From the NCBI RefSeq assembly GCF_000741775.1, contig NZ_JGZR01000005.1, positions 62,001-126,000 of the forward strand: a stretch of DNA of 64,000 nucleotides. Reading direction: 5' to 3'. Under the pieces are notes generated by a model. That model made no database searches. It was not told the origin of the DNA and worked only from the letters and a program-made list of their open reading frames with translations. Positions within the stretch are counted from its first letter, which is position 1. The number at the start of each line of letters is the position of its first letter. The DNA is from Bifidobacterium subtile. Lineage in GTDB: Bacteria; Actinomycetota; Actinomycetes; Actinomycetales; Bifidobacteriaceae. Shown piece by piece: positions 52,779 to 61,990 of the stretch. The position numbers were made by a program, and so were the translations under genes.

Positions 52779-54902
52779 CTACTCTTCGAACGAGCGGATG
52801 GCTTCCATAAAGCGCTTGCCGTAGAGGTTGAGCTTGTTCTCCCCCACGCCGTTGACTGCGAGGAACTGCGCATTGGTCACTGGGCGAATGCGCGTCATAT
52901 CACGCAGGGTCTTGTCGGAGAAGACGATGTAGGGCGGCTTGCCGATCTCACGCGCGATATCGCGGCGCAGGACCCGCAGTCGTTCGAACAGCGGTTCGTC
53001 GACCTCGGTATCCATACTGGCATCCGAGCCAAGCGTCTGTCCGGACCGCTTCGCCTGACCGATTCGCCCGCCAACCGCAGCAGGCCGCTCGACACGCTTG
53101 ATCTCATAATGGAAATCGCCGCTGGCCGTCACTGCGGCTCGCGGCCCGAAATGCACGACGGGCAGCCGCCCTTCGGACACGGTCAGGAAGCCGTCCGTGG
53201 TCATCTGGTTGAGCACGTCGCGCACGCGGGCCTGCGGCACCTGTTCGAGCACCCCATAGCTCGGGCAGGAGTCGAGGTGACGGGCGAGAAGATCCTGGGT
53301 CTTCGAGCCTCGCAGCACGGCCACGATCTTGCCCATGCCGAAGCTCTGATTGAGGTCATGCACGCATCGGCTGATCGAGCGCGCGATGTCGGTGACGTCG
53401 ATGGTGGCGAAGGTGCTCAGGCAGTTGGCGCAATTGCCGCAGCCGTTGGGTTTGGCTGGCGTCGGGTCGTTGCCCGTTGGGTCGTCGTCCGAAGCGGCAT
53501 GCGCTGATTCGTCTTGGGAAGGCGCGGATTGCGCCGCATTTGCGTTGGCGGCGGATTGCGCCGTTTCGGCAGCTTCGGCATGCGCAGCGCCCGTCCCTGC
53601 CGGAGCGCCAGCGGTCGGGTCGGCAAAATACCGCGTCATATAGGCGTGCAGGCATTCGGTCGTACGGCAGTAGCCGATCATCGCGTCGAGCAGCCGGCGC
53701 TTGCTCAGCCGCACGACCTCGCGTTCATCCTCGCTCATGCGGTCGTTTTGCGAATCCATGTCGAGTAGGCGGCGGCGCGTGACGATATCGCTGTCGTTCC
53801 ATAGCAGCGTGCAACGGCTCGGTTCGCCGTCGCGCCCGGCACGGCCCGCCTCCTGATAGTAGGCCTCGATGCTTTCGGGCATGTTGTGGTGGATGACGTA
53901 GCGCACATTGGATTTGTCGATGCCCATGCCGAAGGCGTTCGTGGCCACGACAACCGACGCGGCATCGGTGACGAAGGCGCGCTGGGCATCATTGCGGTTC
54001 TGCGCCGACATGCCGCCGTGGTAGGCGACCGCGGGCACGCCGCGCTCGGCCAGCAGCCCCGCGAGCGCCTCGGTCTCCTTGCGCGTGGCGCAGTAGACGA
54101 TGCCGGACTCGTCGGCGTGGTCGATGGCGTAGTTCGCTATCCAGACGTTCTTGGCGTTCGTCGGCATGCGCAGAATATCGAAGAACAGATTCGGCCGGTC
54201 GAAGCCGGTCACTGTCACCTGCGGATGCTGCAAGTTCAGCAGCGCGACGATATCGCGCCGGACATGCTGCGTGGCGGTCGCGGTGAACGCGGCCACGGTC
54301 GGGCGGCTCGGCAAGGCGGCGATGAATTCGCCAATGCCCAGATACGACGAACGGAAATCCTGGCCCCATTGCGAGACGCAATGCGCCTCGTCCACGGTGA
54401 TAAGCGAAATCGGCACTCGCGCCGCGAAAGAGCGCATCCGTTCGGTTTCCAGGCGTTCCGGCGCGACATAGAGCAGCTTCACGTCGCCGCGCGCCGCCTG
54501 GGCGAGCACCATGCCCTGCTCGTCCATATCCTGCGTGGTGTTGATATACGCCGCCGGAATGCCGAGGTCGTTCAGGGCGTCGACCTGATCGCGCATCAGG
54601 GAGATCAGCGGCGAGATGACGATGGTCAGTCCCGGCAGCAGCGTGGCCGGAATCTGGTAGCAGATCGACTTGCCCGCGCCGGTGGGCATGACGCCCAGCA
54701 CGTCGCGCCCGGCAAGGATCGCGTCGACCAGCCCCGCCTGCCCGGTGCGGAATGAGTCGTAGCCAAAATACCGGTGCAGCGCGTCGAGCGCGGCCTGCTG
54801 CGATTGAGCGCGATACGGCTCGGCCTCGCGCGATTCAGCGCGAGGCGATTCGATCTGCTGCAGCTCGGTTACAAGCGACTCAGTTGGATGCGACGGTGTC
54901 AT
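52779..54902 (-). CDS. recQ: ATP-dependent DNA helicase RecQ
   Basis: 3'-5' helicase in recombination and repair. 707 residues. Walker A GVMPTGAGKSICYQIPA, DEAH-type motif TVDEAHCVSQWG, motif VI QEAGRAGRDGEPS. The zinc-binding cysteines are split: MIGYCRTTECLHAYMTRYF and, after an Ala-rich insert of about 70 residues, NGCGNCANCLS. The C-terminal HRDC domain (FERLRVLRRDIAREIGKPPYIVFSDKTL) is intact. The insert in the zinc site is unusual, though it sits in a loop. It lies between luxS and the transsulfuration gene, which is probably coincidental. Confidence 0.94.
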   Translation of the reverse strand: MTPSHPTESLVTELQQIESPRAESREAEPYRAQSQQAALDALHRYFGYDSFRTGQAGLVDAILAGRDVLGVMPTGAGKSICYQIPATLLPGLTIVISPLISLMRDQVDALNDLGIPAAYINTTQDMDEQGMVLAQAARGDVKLLYVAPERLETERMRSFAARVPISLITVDEAHCVSQWGQDFRSSYLGIGEFIAALPSRPTVAAFTATATQHVRRDIVALLNLQHPQVTVTGFDRPNLFFDILRMPTNAKNVWIANYAIDHADESGIVYCATRKETEALAGLLAERGVPAVAYHGGMSAQNRNDAQRAFVTDAASVVVATNAFGMGIDKSNVRYVIHHNMPESIEAYYQEAGRAGRDGEPSRCTLLWNDSDIVTRRRLLDMDSQNDRMSEDEREVVRLSKRRLLDAMIGYCRTTECLHAYMTRYFADPTAGAPAGTGAAHAEAAETAQSAANANAAQSAPSQDESAHAASDDDPTGNDPTPAKPNGCGNCANCLSTFATIDVTDIARSISRCVHDLNQSFGMGKIVAVLRGSKTQDLLARHLDSCPSYGVLEQVPQARVRDVLNQMTTDGFLTVSEGRLPVVHFGPRAAVTASGDFHYEIKRVERPAAVGGRIGQAKRSGQTLGSDASMDTEVDEPLFERLRVLRRDIAREIGKPPYIVFSDKTLRDMTRIRPVTNAQFLAVNGVGENKLNLYGKRFMEAIRSFEE

Positions 54903-54971
54903 GCCTTCGAGTCTATAGCCGCGTGCTTATTTTGCCACGAGCAGCCTTGTCAGATCAAACGCAAATCTCAC

Positions 54972-54998
54972 GCTGATTGCAGCGTTCTAGCAATCAGC
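54972..54998. repeat. Short hairpin upstream of recQ
   Basis: Perfect 9-bp stem GCTGATTGC/GCAATCAGC with a 9-base loop, adjacent to the nested palindrome at 55004-55120. Confidence 0.7.
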
Positions 54999-55003
54999 AA
55001 CGC

Positions 55004-55120
55004 TCAGCGTACGTTATTCGGCACGTTCGCCAAGAACGTATCGGAAAACGTACACTGACGCACGGCCAGTGTACGTTTTCCGATATCCGAAGCCTTTTCG
55101 ATATGGAAAACGTACGCTGA
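55004..55120. repeat. Nested palindrome built on AACGTAC
   Basis: An inner perfect 18-bp stem (ATCGGAAAACGTACACTG at 55040-55057 with its complement at 55067-55084) lies inside an outer 12-bp inverted repeat (TCAGCGTACGTT at 55004-55015 and its complement at 55109-55120). Four copies of an AACGTAC-type core result. It sits between recQ and the cystathionine gamma-lyase gene. Confidence 0.85.
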
Positions 55121-55171
55121 ACGCACAGCAGCCCAATAGCCCAATGTTCTGCCGTGCTGTGGCCCACAGCG

Positions 55172-56356
55172 TTACTGCGCAATCGCTGCGAAGGCCTGAT
55201 CGAGGTCGGCGATGAGGTCGTCCACGCCTTCGATGCCGACCGACAGCCGCACCAAGTTGTCAGGCACTTCCAAAGTCGTGCCGGAAACCGAGGCGTGCGT
55301 CATGGCTGCGGGGTGCTCGACAAGCGATTCGACGCCGCCCAGGGACTCGGCGAGCGTGAAGATCTTCGTCGCTCCGGCGAAGGCCCGTGCGGCCTCTCCC
55401 CCGGCGGCGAGCTGGATGGAGATCATGCCGCCGAAGCCGCCGTGCATCTGGCGCGCCGCGATGTCGTGGCCCGGATGGCTTTCCAGACCCGGATACCATA
55501 CATGCTCCACTTCGCTATGCTGTTCAAGCCACTGCGCGATGGCGAGCGCGTTTTTGCTGTGCTGCTTGACGCGCAGCTCAAGCGTCTTGAGTCCGCGAAT
55601 CTCAAGCCATGCATCGAAGGGCGAAGGCACTGCGCCTGCCGCATTCTGCAGGAAGGCGACCTTCTCGGCCGTCTTGTCGTCATCCACGAGCACCGCGCCG
55701 CCGACCACGTCGGAGTGGCCGCCGATGTACTTGGTGGTCGAATACACCACCACGTCAGCGCCATCCTGCAGCGGGTGCTGCAACACCGGCGAGGCGAAGG
55801 TGTTGTCGACCGCGACCTTGGTGCCGTGGGCATGCGCGAGCGCCGCCGTGGCCGCGATGTCGGTGATGCTCAGCAGCGGATTGCTGGGCGTCTCCACCCA
55901 CACGTAGGCGTATTGGCGCTGCGCCAATGCCGCGCTGACCGCCGTGGGGTCGGTGATGTCGACGACGTCGAGCGTGATGCCCCACGGCACGAACACCTTG
56001 GACAGCAGCCGGTAGGTGCCGCCGTAGACGTCATTGCCGAGCAGAATCGCGTCGCCGGGCTTGAGCGTGGCGCGCAGCAGCACGTCGATGGCGGCCAGTC
56101 CAGAGGCGAAGGATATCGAGTGTTTTGCGCCTTCCACTGCCGCCAGCTGCTTGTCGAAGGAGGTTCTTGTGGGGTTGACGGACCGGCTGTAGTCGTAGCC
56201 GCCGCGCAGGCCGCCGACCCCGTCCTGCTTGAAGGTCGAGGTCATATAGATCGGCGTCGAGACCGCGCCCGTTGTGGGGTCTGGCTCCTGACCTGCGTGG
56301 ATGGCGCGAGTGGAGAGGGCGGCGGTTGCGGCGGTGGCGATATTCTCGGTGGTCAT
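55172..56356 (-). CDS. Cystathionine gamma-lyase/gamma-synthase family enzyme
   Basis: 394 residues, a Cys/Met-metabolism PLP enzyme. Motifs are TRAIHAGQEPDPTTGAVSTPIYMTST, FASGLAAIDVLL, YVWVETPSNPLL and the PLP lysine in VYSTTKYIGGHSDVVGG; then VEHPAAMTHASV and LVRLSVGIEGVDDLI. The family includes gamma-synthase (metB) and gamma-lyase. With a cystathionine beta-synthase-like enzyme next door, a gamma-lyase role in reverse transsulfuration is plausible, but sequence alone does not decide. The ATG at 56356 follows AAGGAG by nine bases; a longer frame from 56593 has no support. Confidence 0.92.
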   Translation of the reverse strand: MTTENIATAATAALSTRAIHAGQEPDPTTGAVSTPIYMTSTFKQDGVGGLRGGYDYSRSVNPTRTSFDKQLAAVEGAKHSISFASGLAAIDVLLRATLKPGDAILLGNDVYGGTYRLLSKVFVPWGITLDVVDITDPTAVSAALAQRQYAYVWVETPSNPLLSITDIAATAALAHAHGTKVAVDNTFASPVLQHPLQDGADVVVYSTTKYIGGHSDVVGGAVLVDDDKTAEKVAFLQNAAGAVPSPFDAWLEIRGLKTLELRVKQHSKNALAIAQWLEQHSEVEHVWYPGLESHPGHDIAARQMHGGFGGMISIQLAAGGEAARAFAGATKIFTLAESLGGVESLVEHPAAMTHASVSGTTLEVPDNLVRLSVGIEGVDDLIADLDQAFAAIAQ

Positions 56357-56627
56357 TGTGGATTGCTCCTTGTGGTTGTTGATGTTGGAACGATTGTATG
56401 GTGTCTGCCCGGCGTTTTCGGGCCGAGCTGAACGATGGATACAGGTTGTTGAGCGTTTGCGTTGGGATAGTGCGTATATGGCTGCCGGAGCAACAGCGTA
56501 CAGGACCTTGCTTGGATTGCGCTGGCGTTGGCTATTGGAGATTGACTGTGCAATCGCGACAATGCAGAACCAGCGCCGTGGTCTTGGGGCCAATCTTTGG
56601 CCGATCCGGGGCCAAACAAGCTGCCAG

Positions 56628-57836
56628 TTATGCGGTCACCGACGACGCCTCCTTTGCATCACTGGCGACGTCTGTGCCCGTGCCCCCGATGACATTTGCC
56701 GGCACGCGCACCTCGCCGTCCGCGCCGACCAACGGCTCGGGCGTGGTCGCTTCGACGACATCCGCGTAGCCATGCGCCCGCATCCACTCGTCGTCGAAGA
56801 TTTTGTCAAGGTAGCCACGGCCCGAATCGGGCAGCAGCACGACCACGAGGTCGTCTGCAGCGAGATGATGATCGCGAGCATACTGCACGGCCGCCGCGAC
56901 CGCCATGCCGGAGCTCCCGCCGACGAGCAGGCCCTCCTCGCGAGCCAGCCTACGGGTCATCAGGAAAGCCTGCTCGTCGCTGATCTGCACGATGCTGTCA
57001 GGGATGGACTGGTCGAAGGCCTTGGGATAGAAGTCCTCGCCCACGCCTTCGATGTCATAGACATGCACATTAGCGGGGTCGGAATAGATCGAGCCTTCCG
57101 GATCGGCACCGACGACCGTCACCGCGCCGTCGGAGACCTCTTTGAGGTAGCGCCCGGTGCCGGAAATCGTGCCGCCCGTGCCGATGCCTGCGACGAAATG
57201 AGTGACGCGATGCTCGCTGTCACGCCAGATCTCGGGCCCGGTGGTCTCGTAATGGCTCAACGGGCCGTTCTCGTTGGAGTACTGGTTCGGCTTGAACGCG
57301 CCGGGAATCGTGCGTGCGAGCCGGTCGGAGACCTGATAGTACGATCGCGGGTCCTGCGGCTCCACGTTCGTCGGAGTCACCACGACTTCGGCGCTGTAGG
57401 CACGCAGCACGGCCCGTTTGGATTCCGAGACCTTGTCAGGCAGGACGAATATGGTCCGGTATCCGCGCTGCTGGGCCACCAGCGCCAGCCCCACGCCGGT
57501 GTTGCCGCTGGTCGGCTCGACGATGACGCCGCCGGGCTTAAGCTGCCCGGAACGCTCTGCGGCCTCGATGATGCGCTGCGCGATGCGGTCCTTGCTCGAC
57601 CCGCCGGGATTGAGGTATTCGACCTTCACCGCGATGGTCGCGTCGACATCGCTCGCAACGCGATTCAGCCGCACTAGCGGCGTATCGCCGATAAGTTCGG
57701 TCACCGAGGATGCGATGCCGCCAGAGCGGGTGTCGGCAAAGTGCGCGTCCGAAACAGAGGCATAGGAAGAGTCGTCAGCAGGTTCATCCGCAACGGAATG
57801 AATAGTGAAATCGATTGTGGCGGGAATGGTCATCAT
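56628..57836 (-). CDS. Cystathionine beta-synthase-like PLP enzyme without regulatory domain
   Basis: 402 residues. The fold-type II cysteine synthase/CBS core includes IGDTPLVRLNRV, KVEYLNPGGSSKDRIAQRII with the PLP lysine, VEPTSGNTGVGLAL, the glycine loop VAGIGTGGTISGTGRYLKE and LLVGGSSGMAV. SYYQVSDRLART and KPNQYSNENGPLSHYETTGPEI resemble CBS more than cysteine synthase, as does LLPDSGRGYLDKIFDDEWM. The C-terminal tandem CBS (Bateman) domain found in many CBS enzymes is absent. It probably condenses serine and homocysteine. It is 271 bp upstream of the gamma-lyase gene on the same strand. The start was taken at the ATG at 57836; TTG at 57884 is possible. Confidence 0.85.
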   Translation of the reverse strand: MMTIPATIDFTIHSVADEPADDSSYASVSDAHFADTRSGGIASSVTELIGDTPLVRLNRVASDVDATIAVKVEYLNPGGSSKDRIAQRIIEAAERSGQLKPGGVIVEPTSGNTGVGLALVAQQRGYRTIFVLPDKVSESKRAVLRAYSAEVVVTPTNVEPQDPRSYYQVSDRLARTIPGAFKPNQYSNENGPLSHYETTGPEIWRDSEHRVTHFVAGIGTGGTISGTGRYLKEVSDGAVTVVGADPEGSIYSDPANVHVYDIEGVGEDFYPKAFDQSIPDSIVQISDEQAFLMTRRLAREEGLLVGGSSGMAVAAAVQYARDHHLAADDLVVVLLPDSGRGYLDKIFDDEWMRAHGYADVVEATTPEPLVGADGEVRVPANVIGGTGTDVASDAKEASSVTA

Positions 57837-58499
57837 CGTCTCGTTTTCCGCGATGCGCTTGGCGCTTATCGCTTGATATTTCAAGTCTTACGGTCTTGGG
57901 TTCTACGTTGTCCGTAGCTCACAGACGTGAGAGCGGCGGACGGAGATTGCGCGATATCAGCATCGAGAGAAGACGATGGGCAAACGATGTTTTAAGCCGA
58001 GACGACGACGGAAGCGAATGACGCCAATAGCAACAACACAACCAAAACAACGCCGAAATTCCGCAGCAATGCCATGTGCAGTTGATTATGCTCCGTGTGC
58101 CATACCCAAGGAATCGCAGCAAACCAAGCCGCGTCGTTCGCCACCTGGATTCCGGCTTATGCCATTGCCTTTGCACAATGTCGCTGCATGAGCAAAACAC
58201 TGCAAGTCTCATGCCGTGAAATGTAAACGCTGCAAATCCAGAACAGCCAGGATGCTGTATTGCTGAACTCTACAACGGAAAATCCCTACAGCACCACGAA
58301 ACCACCCATTCGATGATTGCGATTCGTACAGATTACCCGGATTACGAACCAGCAATCACGTATCAAGCGCTGCAAACCAGCAATATTTCAATCCAGCAAG
58401 TACAAGTATGTGACTTGAGTCATCGTCTCTTCAATTATGCGTCGTTGCCCGCACGCCTTCAGTGGCATCGGTCAGAGACAACAACAACATAAGAGGTAA
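57837..58499. other. Upstream region of the CBS-like gene
   Basis: About 660 bases without a believable gene; a 97-residue frame here has no recognisable features. It contains two palindromes with TGACT/AGTCA half-sites, TGACTTGAGTCA at 58411-58422 and the edge of GGTAAGTCATGACTCATACC (58495-58514), which could be regulator sites. Confidence 0.5.
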
Positions 58500-58830
58500 G
58501 TCATGACTCATACCATAGCACAGCACCGCGCTCCTGCGTGTCGCGGTCTCGGTACGAACGGCCCTGCGCTGAATCGCTAAGAGGGCAGGCCCGACCGATC
58601 CATGAAGTGCGCAGCCTTATGGGGCTGCAAGGGTAAAGTTCCCGATCAAGGGCTACGCGGCGTTGCCGGGCGCATGGTCGGCCCATAGGCAACGCGCGAA
58701 CCCGCCAAAGGTTCGAAGGCGACCGCTTGGACGTCGTTAATTCGCGGCAGCCGCGATATGCGAGCGCTTTGCCAGGGAAACCGGCCACGGGGCGGCGTCC
58801 TCGGCAAGGCTATGCCGCTATGCCGCCATG
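58500..58830. other. Structured GC-rich intergenic region, candidate noncoding RNA
   Basis: About 330 bases with many short stable stems: GCAGCC/GGCTGC, CGTTGCC/GGCAACG enclosing GGGC/GCCC, GAACC/GGTTC, GGG/CCC around TAAAGTT, and CCGCG/CGCGG. Neither strand has a convincing reading frame. I checked by eye for conserved parts of RNase P RNA, tmRNA, SRP RNA and T-box leaders, and found none. It may be an independent RNA or a long leader of the CBS-gamma-lyase operon on the minus strand. The strand is not decided. Confidence 0.4.
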
Positions 58831-58833
58831 TTG

Positions 58834-61014
58834 CTACAATCCTTGCGCGTTCCCGGTGCTCTGAAGAGCCTGCGAGGCCTTCACCAGCCGCTCGTAGTAT
58901 CCCTTCGCCTTCAGCCAGGCAATGCTTCGGGTGTACTGTTTGGTCACGCCATAGTAGAAGCCGCTAGGAGTATTGAGGGCCGTGGCAGGACCGGCCGCGC
59001 CGCTTGGGATGCCATCGAGGACATCGGGATGCTGATCCCGCAGCATGAACTGCAGCCCGATCACATCCTGGCTGTCCGAGGAGCTACCATCGCTTGGAGC
59101 GCTGGGAGCGAACATATCGGTAAGCTGCTGCGCAGGCAGCGATTTGTAGTCTTCGTCCAGCAACGCCGCAAGCGTCTGCGCGTCATGCGAGCTGAACATC
59201 AGCTCACCTGCCGATATGCCGGCAAGATCGTCGCCGTAGGTGCTGCCGCCCGCGAATCCGCTCACGGTGAAGGCTCCCAGATGATCGTATCCGATGATGC
59301 GTTCGATGCTGTTGGCCTGTCGGTAGCCGGACGAGTTGAGCAAATCTACAAAGGGCCGGCTCCCGCGCAGGAAAGTGTCGTCAATCGCGTACTCCCGGCG
59401 CAACGTGGAGTGCGATGGCAGCGCGGCGTGCGATGCGAGCGTATATTCGATGCCTATGGCACCGGACCAGTACGAATCGCCATCCGACGCAGAGTTTCCC
59501 TTCGGCACCTCGGGTCGCTGCGTGGCGATCTGCTCATGCAGGGTGCGCAGCTCGCTGATCGCATGAGGGTCGGTCAGGGTGATCGTCTGCCCGTAGAAGG
59601 GTCGCAATGGCATGCCGCCGAGATTCACCGTCACCGACGACACATCCGTTTGCTTCGGCACGCGACGCTCGTACCCGGTCACATCCACGGTCGTCATAGT
59701 GAGGAACAGCGCAGCGAGTACCGCAAAGACGCCGAAGCGCCTGAAGCTGGCCATGTCGAATACTTTCGTGGTCTTGCGCAGCAGCATGGTGATGACCACG
59801 AAACTGACTATTGCGCCGATAACGGCCCCGAACAGGAACAGCGCACGCGGAGGCTGGGTCGATTGCGCATTACCATTGCCGATGGCGATGAAGATGAACC
59901 CCAATATGCACATACCCAGAAAAACCACCAAAATCGAGACAGCGACCTCGAAGCCGCGGAACGCCACCGCATCGCCGGCCCGCTCCGAACGGAAAGCACG
60001 GTAGAGCAGCCCTGCGCCGATGAGGGCAGCAACGCCTGCAGCAACGAAAACCAGCAAGGCGGTCACATTGCTCATATGCGTGCCGTTGGCCATAAGGTAG
60101 CCGACTGGGTGCAGCCAATCCGCACGGCTCAGGCCCGAGGGTGGGAAGCCGTAGAGAAAAGCGCGAGCCATAGCATTGACAATGGCGTAGGCCGCGGCGA
60201 CGATGCCGTTGAGCAGCGCCGCCACAACGAATGCGATGCCCGCGTTGCCCGTCGCCACGCTCGCCAGCACTGAGAACGCATAGACAAGAGCAATGGCGAT
60301 AGCGCTTACCAGCAGCCACCGCAGCAGCGTGCCGATATCGCTGATCGCAGTCTTCGGATCATCAGCGTAATAGATGCCGAACGCGTAGCTGTTCCCATCG
60401 ACGACGCGATCCGAAAAACCGTGGGATCCAAGGCGCACGAAGGGCAGCAGGCTCAGCGTGAGCAGCAGCTGCGGAACAGCCACAAGCACCAGTCCCGAAA
60501 GCGCATTGCTGGCGAACAGCGCGGTGCGGGTGACGGGCAAGGCGTGGATGGCGTTCGTCTTGCCCGTGGAATCGAGATAGCGGAACAGCATCACCGCGAT
60601 CAGCGCGGGGAATACGACCTGATAGCCCACAAACCCTACGTTGGCGTCCTCGAGAAACATGCGCAGCGTCCATGAACGTGATTCCGAATCGCTGAGCACC
60701 AGCGCTACCGGACCGGAGACAAGCAATGCCGCCAGGCCGACGAGCGCGAGCGGCCACAGGCGTCTGAGATTCTCCATGACGATGGCGCCGCTGATGAACC
60801 TGCCCGTCCCGCGTTCAGCGGCATGCGGGGCTGCGCCGCCCGCAGGAGCGGTCTTGCCGGACACGACCGGATTGACTGCGCCAGTCGCGCCGACTGCGCC
60901 GGTCGCAGTTGCCGCAGCGAACGAAGCTGCCGCAGCAGGCAATTCGGCGCTGAACGCGACGCTGGCTCCAGCAGCCGATTCGACAATGGCTTCATAGCCT
61001 CGACGTATACTCAT
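58834..61014 (-). CDS. ABC transporter permease-like membrane protein (YtrC-type)
   Basis: About 726 residues. An N-terminal Ala/Gly-rich extension precedes helix 1 (WPLALVGLAALLVSGPVALVL). Nine or so more helices follow, for example VFPALIAVMLFRYLDSTG, LVSAIAIALVYAFSVLASVA, FEVAVSILVVFLGMCILGFIFIA and FGVFAVLAALFLTMTTVD. From about residue 480 a long soluble domain (TDVSSVTVNLGGMPLRPFYGQTITLTDP) lies outside. I recall similar permeases paired with GntR-ATPase genes under DUF6449. It partners the ATPase whose stop it overlaps by 23 bases. The substrate is unknown; in YtrABC-like systems the regulator usually responds to cell-envelope stress. Confidence 0.8.
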   Translation of the reverse strand: MSIRRGYEAIVESAAGASVAFSAELPAAAASFAAATATGAVGATGAVNPVVSGKTAPAGGAAPHAAERGTGRFISGAIVMENLRRLWPLALVGLAALLVSGPVALVLSDSESRSWTLRMFLEDANVGFVGYQVVFPALIAVMLFRYLDSTGKTNAIHALPVTRTALFASNALSGLVLVAVPQLLLTLSLLPFVRLGSHGFSDRVVDGNSYAFGIYYADDPKTAISDIGTLLRWLLVSAIAIALVYAFSVLASVATGNAGIAFVVAALLNGIVAAAYAIVNAMARAFLYGFPPSGLSRADWLHPVGYLMANGTHMSNVTALLVFVAAGVAALIGAGLLYRAFRSERAGDAVAFRGFEVAVSILVVFLGMCILGFIFIAIGNGNAQSTQPPRALFLFGAVIGAIVSFVVITMLLRKTTKVFDMASFRRFGVFAVLAALFLTMTTVDVTGYERRVPKQTDVSSVTVNLGGMPLRPFYGQTITLTDPHAISELRTLHEQIATQRPEVPKGNSASDGDSYWSGAIGIEYTLASHAALPSHSTLRREYAIDDTFLRGSRPFVDLLNSSGYRQANSIERIIGYDHLGAFTVSGFAGGSTYGDDLAGISAGELMFSSHDAQTLAALLDEDYKSLPAQQLTDMFAPSAPSDGSSSDSQDVIGLQFMLRDQHPDVLDGIPSGAAGPATALNTPSGFYYGVTKQYTRSIAWLKAKGYYERLVKASQALQSTGNAQGL

Positions 61015-61927
61015 CATTCCCCCTATCAAGTTCGTAGATGAAAATCTCTTCGAGCGTCAGCGGTATGCGGTCGAAGATGACCGGCTTGGCTGCTGCCGCG
61101 AAACGATCAAGTTCCTGTTGGCTGTTCTTGACGATGAGGAAGTCGACCGAGCCGCTGGACCATTGCTTGAGCACATTGAGGTCGCGATAGGCGTCGATGC
61201 CCGTTCGCGCGTCGCTCCCCTGCGCATTGCCTGCACTGCTTGCGTTGCTGCCGAAGGACACCTGCAGCTTGTGGATATCGGATTTGAGATCGTCTAGATC
61301 CCGTTCGATGAACACCTTGCCGTGGTCGATGGCGCAGATGCTGTCGCAGAACCCTTCCATCTCGCGCAGGTTGTGCGAGGATATGACAGTGGTCATGCCC
61401 CGGTCGGCCGACGCGCCCACGATCAGCTCCCAGATGCGTTTGCGCACCAGCGGGTCGAGCCCATCGATCGGCTCGTCAAGGATGAGGTAGTCCGGCTCGC
61501 TCGCGAATCCGAGCGCGAAGACCGCCTGCTTGCGCATGCCTTTCGACATGCGCGAGATGCGTTTATCGCGATCGAGATGGAAATGCTGCAGCGTCACGTC
61601 GAGGATCGCGGCGTTCCAATGCGGGAACATGCGGCCGAAAAACCGCGCAAGTTCGTTGATGGTGTACGGGCCGTAAAATGCCAAATCGTCAGGGATGTAC
61701 CACAGCCGCTGCTTGACCGCCGGATTCTCGTACACCGGTGTGCCGTCGAACATGATGGTGCCGGAGTCCTGCCGCGTCACGCCGCACAGCATGTTCAGGA
61801 TGGTGGTTTTGCCTGATCCGTTGGTGCCGACGAGGCCGTAGATCGACCCGGGTTTGACGGTCATATCGATGTCGTCGATGGCTCGCAGGCCGTCGAAGGA
61901 TTTGGTTACCGATCGCACTTCTATCAT
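60992..61927 (-). CDS. ABC transporter ATP-binding protein (YtrB-type)
   Basis: 311 residues. Walker A GLVGTNGSGKTTILNML, then the signature ISRMSKGMRKQAVFALG (variant of LSGGQ, common in exporters of this group), Walker B YLILDEPIDGLDP and a switch histidine in VISSHNLREMEGF. The C-terminus after residue 220 is a less-conserved accessory region. It lies between a GntR regulator gene (63 bp upstream) and the large permease it overlaps. It is probably the motor of a self-regulated export system. Confidence 0.93.
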   Translation of the reverse strand: MIEVRSVTKSFDGLRAIDDIDMTVKPGSIYGLVGTNGSGKTTILNMLCGVTRQDSGTIMFDGTPVYENPAVKQRLWYIPDDLAFYGPYTINELARFFGRMFPHWNAAILDVTLQHFHLDRDKRISRMSKGMRKQAVFALGFASEPDYLILDEPIDGLDPLVRKRIWELIVGASADRGMTTVISSHNLREMEGFCDSICAIDHGKVFIERDLDDLKSDIHKLQVSFGSNASSAGNAQGSDARTGIDAYRDLNVLKQWSSGSVDFLIVKNSQQELDRFAAAAKPVIFDRIPLTLEEIFIYELDRGNDEYTSRL

Positions 61928-61990
61928 TGCGTCTCCTTTGGCGTGATTGGCGTGTTCGGTCTGGCGTTGTGCTGCTTGGTCGCGTGCAAA

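Noticed and set aside
57919-58212. 97-codon minus-strand frame upstream of the CBS-like gene
   Set aside because: No ribosome site or family pattern; rich in Cys and Trp in a way that looks random.
58501-58788. 95-codon minus-strand frame in the structured region
   Set aside because: Arg/Pro-rich with no motif and overlaps many RNA-like stems; treated as noncoding.
58500-58830. RNase P RNA, tmRNA or SRP RNA
   Set aside because: The conserved core sequences of these RNAs were not found on either strand by eye.
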